A stretch of DNA of 64,000 bases from Muribaculaceae bacterium. Lineage in GTDB: Bacteria > Bacteroidota > Bacteroidia > Bacteroidales > Muribaculaceae. The position numbers and the translations under genes are program-made. This document shows, piece after piece, positions 43,701-51,604 of the stretch (within the stretch, counting starts at the first letter, position 1; each line of letters starts with the position of its first letter). The notes under the pieces are model-generated. The model did no database searches, was not told where the DNA came from, and saw nothing but the letters and a program-made list of their open reading frames with translations. Location: the NCBI GenBank assembly GCA_017940245.1, contig JAGAYZ010000015.1, positions 62,001 through 126,000 of the forward strand, in the 5' to 3' direction.

Positions 43701-44720
43701 ATGAATATATACATTGATTTTGACAATTTAAGCTCATACGCAAGCAAAGGTGGCAGTGATTCTTTTGCGGCATGTAACGAAATGTTGAGAAAGAATTTCA
43801 ACATTTATTTCACATTCCCAAAAACATCTTTGGAAACCTGTAAAAAGAAAGTTCGTGAAACTATCATGCCGCTCATAAAGTCACTCACACGTGAACGCGG
43901 AAAATCAACTAATAAACCTGAGTGGGATTCAGCATTTCCTGGCCACAATTTATCAAAAAACTTCTACGAGGGGCTTACTTCGGAGCAGCTAATGTCGATT
44001 TACTGGTTAAATGATGAAAACGCAAAAGCTATGCAAGAGCACGGTAACTTGCTTTTTGCTCCAGTAGGTGACGAGTTAAAATCGTTACTCCAGTTGTTTA
44101 TTGAGGGGAGGGCATATCCAATAAAGAAATACCCAATCCGTAAAATGACAGATTGGAGTATAATAGGTTGTAACGCTTCGCCTTGTACTGACATTATCAT
44201 TATCGATCCATACCTTTTTGCACAATCTGATCTCCTATATGATCTAAACGCTTACAAGGTAATATCGGAAGTCGCCAAACGTGTAAAAGGGCAACCCTTA
44301 AACATCGTCATTTTCACTAATTACAAATATAACGCAGAAAGTGATAATAACTCGGATATTCCAATAACTACTATTCAGCGAAGACTTAAAGAGATAATTA
44401 AGGAGCAGTGCGGTGCAGAACCGAATATAACTATCGTAACAATGCCAAATAAAGAAGAACATGACCGTACAATCATAACGAATTATAAAGTATTTGTCAG
44501 TGGCGACTCGTTTAAGTACTTTAATGATAAGGGTAAAAACGTAAGCCGTGGACGCTGGTTTGATGTTTGTTCGCTTGCTCATAAAGAGAATCAAGAAATC
44601 GTCACAGATTACCTTAAAGACTTGCAAGAAATAATAAAAATTCAAGAAGAAAAGGGGGTAAAGAATATTTGGGGAGACGAACAATCAAATTTCTTGAATT
44701 TTACTTCAAAAGGACATTGA
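43701..44720 (+). CDS. unrecognised ATPase partner with HDR-type motif (PLD-like?)
   Basis: A 339-residue protein starting at an ATG two bases after the ATPase stop. It opens MNIYIDFDNLSSYASK, an acidic start reminiscent of NYN/PIN-like nuclease openings, though the rest does not follow that fold clearly. The C-terminal half has TDIIIIDPYLFAQSDLLYDL, VIFTNYKYN, and EEHDRTIITNYKVFVSGDSF. The IDPY...HDR..ITNY...SG order resembles degenerate phospholipase-D-like domains used as nuclease effectors or sensors. This is a pattern impression, not a proven homology. The tight coupling to the ATPase suggests the two act as one complex, with this as the likely effector or sensor. Confidence 0.6.
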   Translation: MNIYIDFDNLSSYASKGGSDSFAACNEMLRKNFNIYFTFPKTSLETCKKKVRETIMPLIKSLTRERGKSTNKPEWDSAFPGHNLSKNFYEGLTSEQLMSIYWLNDENAKAMQEHGNLLFAPVGDELKSLLQLFIEGRAYPIKKYPIRKMTDWSIIGCNASPCTDIIIIDPYLFAQSDLLYDLNAYKVISEVAKRVKGQPLNIVIFTNYKYNAESDNNSDIPITTIQRRLKEIIKEQCGAEPNITIVTMPNKEEHDRTIITNYKVFVSGDSFKYFNDKGKNVSRGRWFDVCSLAHKENQEIVTDYLKDLQEIIKIQEEKGVKNIWGDEQSNFLNFTSKGH

Positions 44721-44730
44721 ATATTTTTGA

Positions 44731-44751
44731 TTGCGAACATAGCGTTCGCAA
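44731..44751. promoter_or_regulatory. island operator 3
   Basis: The same palindrome with one arm change (TTGCGAACA-TAG-CGTTCGCAA). The TAACTTTG box at 44760-44767 is again exactly eight bases downstream, but flanking bases differ from copies 1 and 2, so the site is conserved independently of recent duplication. Confidence 0.72.
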
Positions 44752-44771
44752 AGGGGTGATAACTTTGCAGC

Positions 44772-45542
44772 GTGAATGATGAGTTCACCATTTTGTTTAA
44801 CTCTAAAAATCGTTTCGATATGTGTTACTTTCTGTGTTATCACCCCGAGAATGATACGCTGAGCGTAGAAATAACCCGAAAAGGGCATGTGCTGTTCACC
44901 TCATACGAGGATAAGGGCGAGGCTGCCAGCAAACCGGCTTTTATGGTTCCACGATCAGATTTCAAAGTCCATATTAAAACGAACTTTGACTTTGGCAAGG
45001 CAAGTTATTTTAAGGTGTATATCCACATTGGCGAGGCATTGCAAATCAACATCTCAGATGTGGTGTCTTACTATTGTTATCGTCCAGCTAATCCTTGCAC
45101 CGCCAGATTCAATCCAGAGACCAAGACCGAGAGCTGGCTTGAGGCTTTCGAGTTGATATGTGACGTTTATAACAATCAGGACGTATGGCAGGAGAACGAA
45201 CTGCTTAATAATCTGGAGGAACTTGAAACGCTGCTGCTGGAGAAAACCGACAATTTCATGTTTTCTCCATGGAACAAGAAATTGCTGTCGCCCAGCGAAG
45301 ATGTTGTGATTGAATACAAGAGCCACATCTTCAAGTACATCCTTGACTGTGCCAAGGACAATGGGCTGAACAGAATTGACTTTATTTCAACCGCCCTGAT
45401 GAAGATTGCCATGAAGCTTTTCCCTTTGTTTGTAAAGTCGTACAAGCAATCCAAGTCGCAAGACCTTTTGAAGAGCATTGATACTATTTACATGTTTTTC
45501 AAGGAAGAATATTGCCTGAACATGCTTGTGCAAACCTTATAA
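44772..45542 (+). CDS. unrecognised island protein
   Basis: A 256-residue cytoplasmic protein that I cannot assign. It starts at a GTG four bases after the TAACTTTG box, the same spacing as at yigZ and the HD gene, so its message would be leaderless; an in-frame ATG at 44820 is the alternative. The first 110 residues are beta-rich (DTLSVEITRKGHVLF, SYFKVYIHIGEALQINISD) and could form a beta-sandwich; the rest is helical (LLNNLEELETLLLEK, and an aromatic EYCLNMLVQTL end). No catalytic motif is apparent. It is the first gene of the third operator-controlled unit. Confidence 0.65.
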   Translation: MNDEFTILFNSKNRFDMCYFLCYHPENDTLSVEITRKGHVLFTSYEDKGEAASKPAFMVPRSDFKVHIKTNFDFGKASYFKVYIHIGEALQINISDVVSYYCYRPANPCTARFNPETKTESWLEAFELICDVYNNQDVWQENELLNNLEELETLLLEKTDNFMFSPWNKKLLSPSEDVVIEYKSHIFKYILDCAKDNGLNRIDFISTALMKIAMKLFPLFVKSYKQSKSQDLLKSIDTIYMFFKEEYCLNMLVQTL

Positions 45543-45571
45543 CTCACCATTTTGTTTAACCTTTAGATTTA

Positions 45572-45733
45572 ATGACTATGGCTTTTGAAGACGACATGAT
45601 TGATGCAGGGTTCAACGACGCTGAAGATTATCTGGAATATCTCATGGATGAGGGCGACCGCGTGATGCAACGCCTCATCGATGAAGAAGACCGGTGGCAT
45701 TATGATGAAAACTATGAGAGCTGGGAAGAATAG
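45572..45733 (+). CDS. very acidic 53-residue protein
   Basis: A short frame from ATG 45572 (MTMAFEDDMIDAGFNDAED) to TAG 45731-45733, ending RWHYDENYESWEE. More than a third of the residues are Asp or Glu, with a DxxxY/L helical pattern; it could be a DNA mimic, an inhibitor or an antitoxin-like partner. A 17-bp sequence upstream (45544-45560) also occurs at 44785-44801 inside the start of the previous gene, so the two gene starts may be related by duplication. It is followed by an 11-bp hairpin (45759-45769 with 45790-45800). Confidence 0.6.
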   Translation: MTMAFEDDMIDAGFNDAEDYLEYLMDEGDRVMQRLIDEEDRWHYDENYESWEE

Positions 45734-45838
45734 CTGTTATTCTTTGACTTGACTAATAAAGGTGGGTTCTGCGCATTTCACAACTTATGGAACTCACCTT
45801 TAAGAACTGATTAATTGTTGAATTTGCTTTGAAACTTT

Positions 45839-46678
45839 ATGTGTCATTACATCACCAATTTCAATCGTAAAAGACTGTTCTCGCTGATACCGTTTAAGGT
45901 GTTGCTGGACTGCAAGTTTGAAGGAGAAGTATATAAAGGCAGCACTCCATTTTGGCTGAACAAGATTGAAGTAGCCAAATTGCTTGCCTACCAGGAGTAT
46001 TGCAAGAATCCAGGTCTGTTCCTCTCGCGATACAAGCAATACATCGACTTAAACCGCAACCATCACTTCACTCGCTATGATGTGCCACCGGCATACCATA
46101 GTAATCCGCGTTGCGAAAACCTTCGCAGCAGCTACACATATATTGTGGTGCCTGAACAAATCAAAGAAAAAGGTGCCGAAGTAATCAAGCAATACAAGGA
46201 ATTCGTGCGTGAGAATTACGACTTGATTGAGCGTGGCAAGACCGAAGTGCTGGAGTTCCGCATCAATGCCAAGTTTCAAGTGAAAACCAAACTGATTCAA
46301 GGCAGCCGTCCCAACAGCGGTATAACAGATGTCGATATTGAGCATATTGATGTTGAACAATGCATTAAAGAGAAAGTGACTGAACTCAGGGAATGGATAA
46401 AAGGAGATTCAAGTAAATTCAATATTATAAAAAAGTTTGGTCGCCAAACATACAAGATAGAAAAATCAGGTTATGACGAGCCTTTTATCATGTTAAGATA
46501 TACTGATAAATATATTCGAGAGGTGCTTAAGGAATTCAATGACAATTTCAAACAGCCGCTGATAGATTTATTCAACAGTTACTATGAAGCCACCAGCGGT
46601 GAGGAAAAGAGTGCGATTGAAAGCGACATTCTTGACCAACTGGGTTTCCATCCTTGCACGAAATGCGCAGCCAATTAG
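45839..46678 (+). CDS. unrecognised island protein with His/Cys segments
   Basis: A 279-residue cytoplasmic protein that I do not recognise. It begins MCHYITNFNRKRLFSLIPF, then CKFEGEVYKGSTPFWLNKI. A central stretch RNHHFTRYDVPPAYHSNPRC, then ENLRSSYTYIVVPEQIKEKG, and the end FHPCTKCAAN have His and Cys spaced as in small metal sites. The middle third is a helix-rich charged region. It is about 100 bases after the acidic protein on the same strand, past a hairpin, so it may be read from the same promoter at lower level. The DNA is AT-rich like the rest of the island. Confidence 0.6.
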   Translation: MCHYITNFNRKRLFSLIPFKVLLDCKFEGEVYKGSTPFWLNKIEVAKLLAYQEYCKNPGLFLSRYKQYIDLNRNHHFTRYDVPPAYHSNPRCENLRSSYTYIVVPEQIKEKGAEVIKQYKEFVRENYDLIERGKTEVLEFRINAKFQVKTKLIQGSRPNSGITDVDIEHIDVEQCIKEKVTELREWIKGDSSKFNIIKKFGRQTYKIEKSGYDEPFIMLRYTDKYIREVLKEFNDNFKQPLIDLFNSYYEATSGEEKSAIESDILDQLGFHPCTKCAAN

Positions 46679-46743
46679 AAATGTTTTATAATGATGCGGT
46701 GAATAATAAATTAACAAAATAAATACTCTATAATCAAAATACC

Positions 46744-47640
46744 ATGAAAAAGTTGAAACCGAAGAGAATTGACTGGTATCTGTTAGGAATTTGTCTTGTG
46801 TTTGTGCTATGTTGGTTGGTGCCATCTTTGATTGATACCAACAACTACATGCAGCATCCCGACATAAGAATCACCCATGATAATTGCCATTTAGTGAAAA
46901 TGAAAGAAGCCATTGAGAAAATGGGGTGGGTATCAGCAACTTGTCGATATTTTCTCATTTATTGTGCCGGATGTCTGGTTTTCATCTTTCTTCCATTCAG
47001 CATTGCCGCCCGTTGGTTATTATATATCCGGCGACATTTGAAGTCGTGGATGCAAATACTACTTTTGACACTCGTCATTGCCTCTGCAATTGTCATCATT
47101 TGTATTGACCCTTGGTATTTTTTATATGCCTATTTGCTCGTCTGGGCAATTGATATTATATTTGTGGTTGTTAAACTTATTATGTATATATATTGTCGAA
47201 AGAAATACTTCATGAAGATTACAAAGAAATCGATAGGGAGAATTGTGTTGGGGTTTGCAATTGCCTGTGTGGCTGTCAAGGCTGCGGCTTGCCCCGATGA
47301 CGGCTCCATCGAGCGAGACCATCACACAGGCCGTGTCCTTATCATCGCCGCCCTCGTCATTGCTTTGGCATCATTGGCAACAAGCGCATGGAAAAGACTG
47401 GGGAAAACAGTCCGTTACCTCGTTCTCTCATTCGGGGTCTTGATTGCCTTCAATCTGGCAGTCGTTGGCATGTTGTATCTCAGTCAGGAAGCCACCGACA
47501 TCAACGAATCCACTTTGCTTGACGTGGCAATCTATGGCATTGTTTTGCTACCAGTCATCGACATTGCAGGGATGGCACTCGTCTTACATCTATGGTACAA
47601 ACACCGCATAACCCACAATCAGCAATTGAAAAATTCATAA
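46744..47640 (+). CDS. polytopic membrane protein, unknown
   Basis: A 298-residue protein with about seven hydrophobic segments: WYLLGICLVFVLCWLVPSL, FLIYCAGCLVFIFLPFSIAA, ILLLTLVIASAIVIICI, YLLVWAIDIIFVVVKLIMY, VLIIAALVIALASLATS, YLVLSFGVLIAFNLAVVGML and VAIYGIVLLPVIDIAGMAL. A basic loop lies between segments 4 and 5. I do not recognise the family. It closes the AT-rich island before ptb-buk and may be unrelated to the operator-controlled genes. Confidence 0.65.
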   Translation: MKKLKPKRIDWYLLGICLVFVLCWLVPSLIDTNNYMQHPDIRITHDNCHLVKMKEAIEKMGWVSATCRYFLIYCAGCLVFIFLPFSIAARWLLYIRRHLKSWMQILLLTLVIASAIVIICIDPWYFLYAYLLVWAIDIIFVVVKLIMYIYCRKKYFMKITKKSIGRIVLGFAIACVAVKAAACPDDGSIERDHHTGRVLIIAALVIALASLATSAWKRLGKTVRYLVLSFGVLIAFNLAVVGMLYLSQEATDINESTLLDVAIYGIVLLPVIDIAGMALVLHLWYKHRITHNQQLKNS

Positions 47641-47652
47641 CGCCGACCTATG

Positions 47653-47730
47653 GGCCGAAGCTTCTTTCGTCTGGAAATGAAAATAAAAACCGTTTTTCTT
47701 TTCATTTCGCTCACTTATTAGTAACGTTGA
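47653..47730. repeat. dispersed promoter-bearing repeat, family 2, copy 1
   Basis: Begins GGCCGAAG and ends TTATTAGTAACGTTG. It shares its architecture (CTTTCGT, GGAAA, central hairpin, TTCGCTC, TTATTAGTAA) with copies 2 and 3. It lies directly before copy 2 as a tandem pair. Confidence 0.5.
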
Positions 47731-47732
47731 CC

Positions 47733-47810
47733 CTTAGGTCAAAGTTACTTTCACGCTCGGAAATATTCAAATAAATTTGATTTTTCACTCGCTTATTCGT
47801 AACTTTGCAC
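47733..47810. repeat. dispersed promoter-bearing repeat, family 2, copy 2
   Basis: Aligns with 50828-50902: ACTTTC, TCGGAAA, CAAATAAATTTG hairpin, TTTTC-CTC, TTATT-GTAA-TTTGCA. It ends in TAACTTTG (47800-47807), the likely ptb-buk promoter. Confidence 0.6.
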
Positions 47811-47860
47811 CCTGAAACGAAACCATAAATAAACCATAAAGCTAAACTATATTAACCGAC

Positions 47861-48760
47861 ATGACTATCAAAAATTTTGACGATTTGATTAAGCATCTCG
47901 CCGAGCGGGGTGTGAGAAAACGCGTAGCAGTAGTATGGGCATCCGACGAGTCAACACAAGAAGCCGTGGCTCGTGCTCTGAGTGAAGGATTTGTAGAGGC
48001 TATCTTCGTGGGCTGCCGCGAGCAACTCGAGCAACTCGATGCACTCAAGGCTCACAGCGAGCACATCTCTTATGTCGATACCGACGACCGTGACGAGGCT
48101 GCTCGTCTGGCAGTGGCGCTGGTGCGTGAAGGCAAGGCCGACATCTTGATGAAAGGCCTCATCAACACCGACAATCTGCTGCACGCAGTGCTTAACAAGG
48201 AAACTGGCATCCTGCCCCGCGGCAACGTGCTCACCCATGTTACCACAGCACAGATTCCCGGTTACGAACGCCTGTTGCTCTTCAGCGACGCCGCCGTTAT
48301 CCCCTATCCCACTCACGAGCAGCGCATCCAGCAGGTGCGCTACATCGTGGCCATGTGCCATGCCATGGGCGTTGCCGAACCCAAGGTTTCGCTCATCCAC
48401 TGCAGTGAGAAAGTCAACGAGAAGTTCTTCCCGTTCACAGTGGGTTACAAGGAAATCGCACAGATGGCAAAGGACGGCGAATTCGGTCCTTGCATCGTAG
48501 ACGGTCCACTCGACATCAAGACATCATGCAACCTGCACAGCATGGAAACAAAAGGCATCGACTCGCCCATCCGCGGTGAGAGCAATGCCGTTATCTTCCC
48601 CGACATCGAAGCCGGCAACGTCTTCTACAAGACGCTCACCTGCTTCACCGGCACCGAGACTGCAGGCATCCTGCAAGGCACTATGGCACCCGTGGTGACC
48701 CCGTCGCGCAGCGACAGTGGCCCCTGCAAGTTCTATAGCTTGGCCGTGGCTGCACTCTAA
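47861..48760 (+). CDS. ptb: phosphate butyryltransferase (phosphate acyltransferase)
   Basis: A 299-residue protein of the phosphate acetyl/butyryltransferase family, which exchanges CoA for phosphate on butyryl-CoA or branched acyl-CoAs. Family marks are VAVVWASDESTQEAV, ADILMKGLINTDNLLHAVL, HVTTAQIPGYERLLLFSDAA, PCIVDGPLDIKTS, DSPIRGESNAVIFPDIEAGN and PVVTPSRSDSGPCKF. It is followed 61 bases later by butyrate kinase. The pair converts butyryl-CoA to butyrate with ATP gain, or runs in reverse to activate short acids. The promoter is inside dispersed repeat family 2. Confidence 0.93.
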   Translation: MTIKNFDDLIKHLAERGVRKRVAVVWASDESTQEAVARALSEGFVEAIFVGCREQLEQLDALKAHSEHISYVDTDDRDEAARLAVALVREGKADILMKGLINTDNLLHAVLNKETGILPRGNVLTHVTTAQIPGYERLLLFSDAAVIPYPTHEQRIQQVRYIVAMCHAMGVAEPKVSLIHCSEKVNEKFFPFTVGYKEIAQMAKDGEFGPCIVDGPLDIKTSCNLHSMETKGIDSPIRGESNAVIFPDIEAGNVFYKTLTCFTGTETAGILQGTMAPVVTPSRSDSGPCKFYSLAVAAL

Positions 48761-48821
48761 TGCCGCATCACAGCATGGAAGACTACATATACTTTATTAA
48801 CACAACTAATTAAGAAGCAAA

Positions 48822-49886
48822 ATGCAGATTCTAGTTATCAATCCTGGATCCACATCAACTAAAATAGCCGTCTATAACGACGAGAAATGCACTTTCAAGA
48901 AAGGGCTTACCCACTCGGTAGAAGAACTGGCTCCCTACAAGGCTGTCGTCGACCAGCACGAGTTCCGCAAAGACCTCATCGTCAAGGAACTCAAAGAAGC
49001 TGGCGTCGACATGAAATTTGATGCCGTGGTGGCCCGCGGTGGATTGCTCAAACCCATCCCCGGCGGCACCTATCGTGTGAACGACGCCATGATCAATGAC
49101 GTGCGCACCAGCGAGCATCACCATGCCAGCGACCTGGGTTGCATCATTGCCCGTGAGATTGCCAAGAACATCGACGGGTGCGACGCTTTTATCGCCGATC
49201 CTGTAGTGGTGGATGAGCTCGACGACCATGCCCGCGTGTGCGGTTCACCTCTCATGCAGCGTGTGAGCATCTGGCACCCGCTCAACCAGCGTGCCATCGC
49301 CCGCCGCTATGCCAAAGAAAACGGCAAGCGCTACGAAGACCTGAACCTCATTGTTTGCCACTTGGGGGGTGGCGTTTCAATCGCTGCTCACGACCATGGC
49401 CGTGGCGTGGATGTGAATAACGCACTCGACGGAGAAGGCCCCATCGCACCCGAACGCGCCGGCACCCTGCCCGCAAGCAGCCTGGTCCGCTTGTGCTACA
49501 GTGGCAAATACACCCTTGAGGAGACTCTCAAGATGCTCAGCGGCAATGCCGGTCTGGCTGCCCTGATCGGCACCAACGACATGCGTGAGGTGGAACGTGC
49601 AATCAACGAAGACCACAACGAGAAGTACAAGTTCTATGTCGATGCCATGATTTACTCCATCGCTAAGAGCATCTGCGCTCTGGGCGCATACTTCTGCGGT
49701 AAGGTGGATGCCATTCTGCTCACCGGCGGTATGGCCTACTGGCCCTACCTGCGCGACGAAATCAAGCGCCGCGTCGAGTGGGTTGCTCCTGTGCACGTTT
49801 ATCCTGGCGAAGACGAACTGGAAGCCCTGGCTGGCAACGCTCTGGCTGTGCTCCGTGGCGAACAGAAAGCCCAGGAATACAAATAA
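48822..49886 (+). CDS. buk: butyrate kinase
   Basis: A 354-residue ASKHA-fold acid kinase, butyrate kinase type. ILVINPGSTSTKIAVYNDEK is the phosphate-1 motif; VVARGGLLKPIPGGTYRV, LIVCHLGGGVSIAAHDHGRG, NNALDGEGPIAPERAGTLP and ILLTGGMAYWPYLRDEI follow. It completes the Ptb-Buk route by making ATP and butyrate (or isobutyrate/isovalerate) from the acyl phosphate. Ends in a strong terminator that also serves the convergent DUF2284 gene. Confidence 0.95.
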   Translation: MQILVINPGSTSTKIAVYNDEKCTFKKGLTHSVEELAPYKAVVDQHEFRKDLIVKELKEAGVDMKFDAVVARGGLLKPIPGGTYRVNDAMINDVRTSEHHHASDLGCIIAREIAKNIDGCDAFIADPVVVDELDDHARVCGSPLMQRVSIWHPLNQRAIARRYAKENGKRYEDLNLIVCHLGGGVSIAAHDHGRGVDVNNALDGEGPIAPERAGTLPASSLVRLCYSGKYTLEETLKMLSGNAGLAALIGTNDMREVERAINEDHNEKYKFYVDAMIYSIAKSICALGAYFCGKVDAILLTGGMAYWPYLRDEIKRRVEWVAPVHVYPGEDELEALAGNALAVLRGEQKAQEYK

Positions 49887-49912
49887 AGCAGTCGCAACAC
49901 AGCAAATAAAAA

Positions 49913-49960
49913 AGAAGCATCGGTCTTCGACTCGCGTCAGGACTGATGCTTCTCATTTTT
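49913..49960. terminator. bidirectional terminator between buk and the DUF2284 gene
   Basis: A 9-bp stem (49913-49921 with 49945-49953) with a structured loop, flanked on the left by an A-run and on the right by ATTTTTA, so it can end transcripts from both sides. Confidence 0.8.
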
Positions 49961-49979
49961 AGTTTTCTCACACTTAGTC

Positions 49980-50552
49980 TTACGGAAGGAAGATGGCTGT
50001 GACCAGCGTCAGGTAGGGCGACAAATGGCCGTCGCGTTCCCATTGCAGCTCAATGCCTAATAACTCATTCGCACTCTTCACCACATCGAAACCTACCGCC
50101 TCAAGCGAGTGGCGCAACTTGTCGGGATGGCGGCAAGGCTTTCCCTCAATACGGCTGCATGGCAATGGCCGGCACAATCGGCAACGCCCAGTAAACACAC
50201 GGCTGCCAGGATGGGCGGCCTCCATTTCGTATAATTTCGGCAACCAGTCGTCCCACACTTCATCTAACGCACGCTCGATGATTTTCTTGATTTCTTCAGC
50301 GCTGTAGGTGCGCATCAACATCTCTTGATCAAAGTTGATTTTGATGCCAAACAGACGAATTCGGCCGAACCCGGCCACGCAATCGTCACCGTCAGAAGCA
50401 AGTGGCGGACATCCCCACACCTTACCGTAGTTTCTACACTCAGCGCAATAACCTTGAACTCGCTTGGCATCGCGGTACTGCGCCACATAGGTGGCGGCAT
50501 CCAATGTCGCTTCGGTTTTAGTTACTATAAACATTTCAGCAAAGTTGCTCAT
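49980..50552 (-). CDS. DUF2284 metal-binding protein
   Basis: A 190-residue cytoplasmic protein rich in cysteine in the DUF2284 pattern: GYCAECRNYGKVWGCPPL, then RCRLCRPLPCSRIEGKPCRHPDKLR. The cysteines are expected to bind iron-sulfur clusters or zinc. The C-terminal part, VGFDVVKSANELLGIELQW, is usual for the family. The role is unknown, perhaps redox or cobalamin-related in anaerobes. It converges on buk. The small DUF6440 gene lies 18 bases upstream on the same strand. Confidence 0.88.
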   Translation of the reverse strand: MSNFAEMFIVTKTEATLDAATYVAQYRDAKRVQGYCAECRNYGKVWGCPPLASDGDDCVAGFGRIRLFGIKINFDQEMLMRTYSAEEIKKIIERALDEVWDDWLPKLYEMEAAHPGSRVFTGRCRLCRPLPCSRIEGKPCRHPDKLRHSLEAVGFDVVKSANELLGIELQWERDGHLSPYLTLVTAIFLP

Positions 50553-50570
50553 TGAAGGCCTTCTTGTTCA

Positions 50571-50765
50571 CTACTCGTCGATGATGTTTTTAGTGACGAT
50601 TGGTTTCCCATTTTCGTCAATCAGTGGAGTTAGCCCACCGGCGTATCCGGCCTGCGCAAAAACAAACAGATAATTTACGCCTGTTTTGGTGTCAACGATA
50701 ATGGCGGTTCCTTTAATAAAGCCTTCGGCCTCTCTCCATACGAATCTTTTGGGTTCTTTTTTCAT
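50571..50765 (-). CDS. DUF6440 family small protein
   Basis: A 64-residue protein matching DUF6440 (RFVWREAEGFIKGTAIIVDT, then KTGVNYLFVFAQAGYAGGLT, with PLIDENGKPIV). Very short, no membrane segment, function unknown. It lies just upstream of the DUF2284 gene, with which it may be co-transcribed. Confidence 0.82.
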   Translation of the reverse strand: MKKEPKRFVWREAEGFIKGTAIIVDTKTGVNYLFVFAQAGYAGGLTPLIDENGKPIVTKNIIDE

Positions 50766-50827
50766 AAATCTTGAGAATTAAAGATATGATTTGCAACCGC
50801 AAAGTTAAACAATTATTCTTTATGAAC

Positions 50828-50902
50828 CTTTGGCCGAAATTACTTTCGTTCGGAAAAGCCCAAATAAATTTGGCTTTTCGCTCAGTTATTAGTAATTTTG
50901 CA
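50828..50902. repeat. dispersed promoter-bearing repeat, family 2, copy 3
   Basis: Aligns with 47733-47810 and 47653-47730. The central hairpin AAAAGCC-CAAATAAATTTG-GCTTTT is clear. It ends in TAATTTTG (50893-50900), the likely promoter of the PASTA gene. Confidence 0.6.
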
Positions 50903-50929
50903 AATTACTTGTGATAAAGTATAATAACT

Positions 50930-51604
50930 GTGAGTACAAATAAAAACGCATTCAATCAGTTTAAGGAGCAACATCCTTTTTTGCTCAATGGCGTTTTGAT
51001 TGCCATTGCAGCTGTAGTGATGGGCTACATCGGCCTGTTGTTTATCGACGTGTTCACTTCACACGGCCAGGAAATGCGCGTGCCCGACGTGCGCAACCTG
51101 CCTCTAGTGCAAGCCACCGAGAAACTGGAAGCCGCCGGCTTTAAGTGGGACATTAGCGATTCCACCACGTTCAACGAGCAGTACAAGCCCGGTGTGGTTA
51201 TCGATCAAGATCCTCGACCGCTGAGCTACATCAAGGCCATCCGCACCGTCTATATCAAGGTTAATGCCATGCATGCCCGCTCAGTAAAACTGCCTAAGCT
51301 GAATGAAATATCAGTCCGTCAAGGACTTGCCATGTTACGTTCCTATGGTTTTAAGAATGTGCAAGTCGATAGCGTTCCATCGCCCTACAAGGGACTTATT
51401 CTGCAAGTAACAGCCAACGGACGCCAGGTGGCCGAAGGCACCAACGTGAGTGTGAACGCATTCATCCGCCTCACCGTGGGCGATGGTTCTATTGCCGACC
51501 TCGACCCCACCGCCGTGCTCGACAGTGCCACCATCGATGCCATTGAACAGAAAAACTACGAAGAAGACCTAGAGAATTACAACAAATCCCAACAAGATCT
51601 TTGA
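50930..51604 (+). CDS. PASTA-domain membrane protein
   Basis: A 224-residue protein, GTG start, with one transmembrane helix (PFLLNGVLIAIAAVVMGYIG) and then two to three PASTA repeats facing the periplasm: MRVPDVRNLPLVQATEKLEA, RSVKLPKLNEISVRQGLAML and a third, weaker one around VTANGRQVAEGTNVSVNAFI. PASTA domains bind muropeptides or beta-lactams; here there is no kinase or PBP domain, as is usual for the Bacteroidetes form. Its stop overlaps the start of the next gene (TTGA), coupling it to RluD. Confidence 0.88.
   Translation: MSTNKNAFNQFKEQHPFLLNGVLIAIAAVVMGYIGLLFIDVFTSHGQEMRVPDVRNLPLVQATEKLEAAGFKWDISDSTTFNEQYKPGVVIDQDPRPLSYIKAIRTVYIKVNAMHARSVKLPKLNEISVRQGLAMLRSYGFKNVQVDSVPSPYKGLILQVTANGRQVAEGTNVSVNAFIRLTVGDGSIADLDPTAVLDSATIDAIEQKNYEEDLENYNKSQQDL

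Noticed and set aside
40159..44751. CRISPR-like reading of the repeated palindrome
   Set aside because: Three copies spaced over 1.3 and 3.3 kb with genes between, no regular spacer length; they are operators, not a CRISPR array.
38936..47860. Integrative element or prophage
   Set aside because: No integrase, transposase, attachment repeats or phage structural genes could be read, so I call it an accessory island by base composition and content only.
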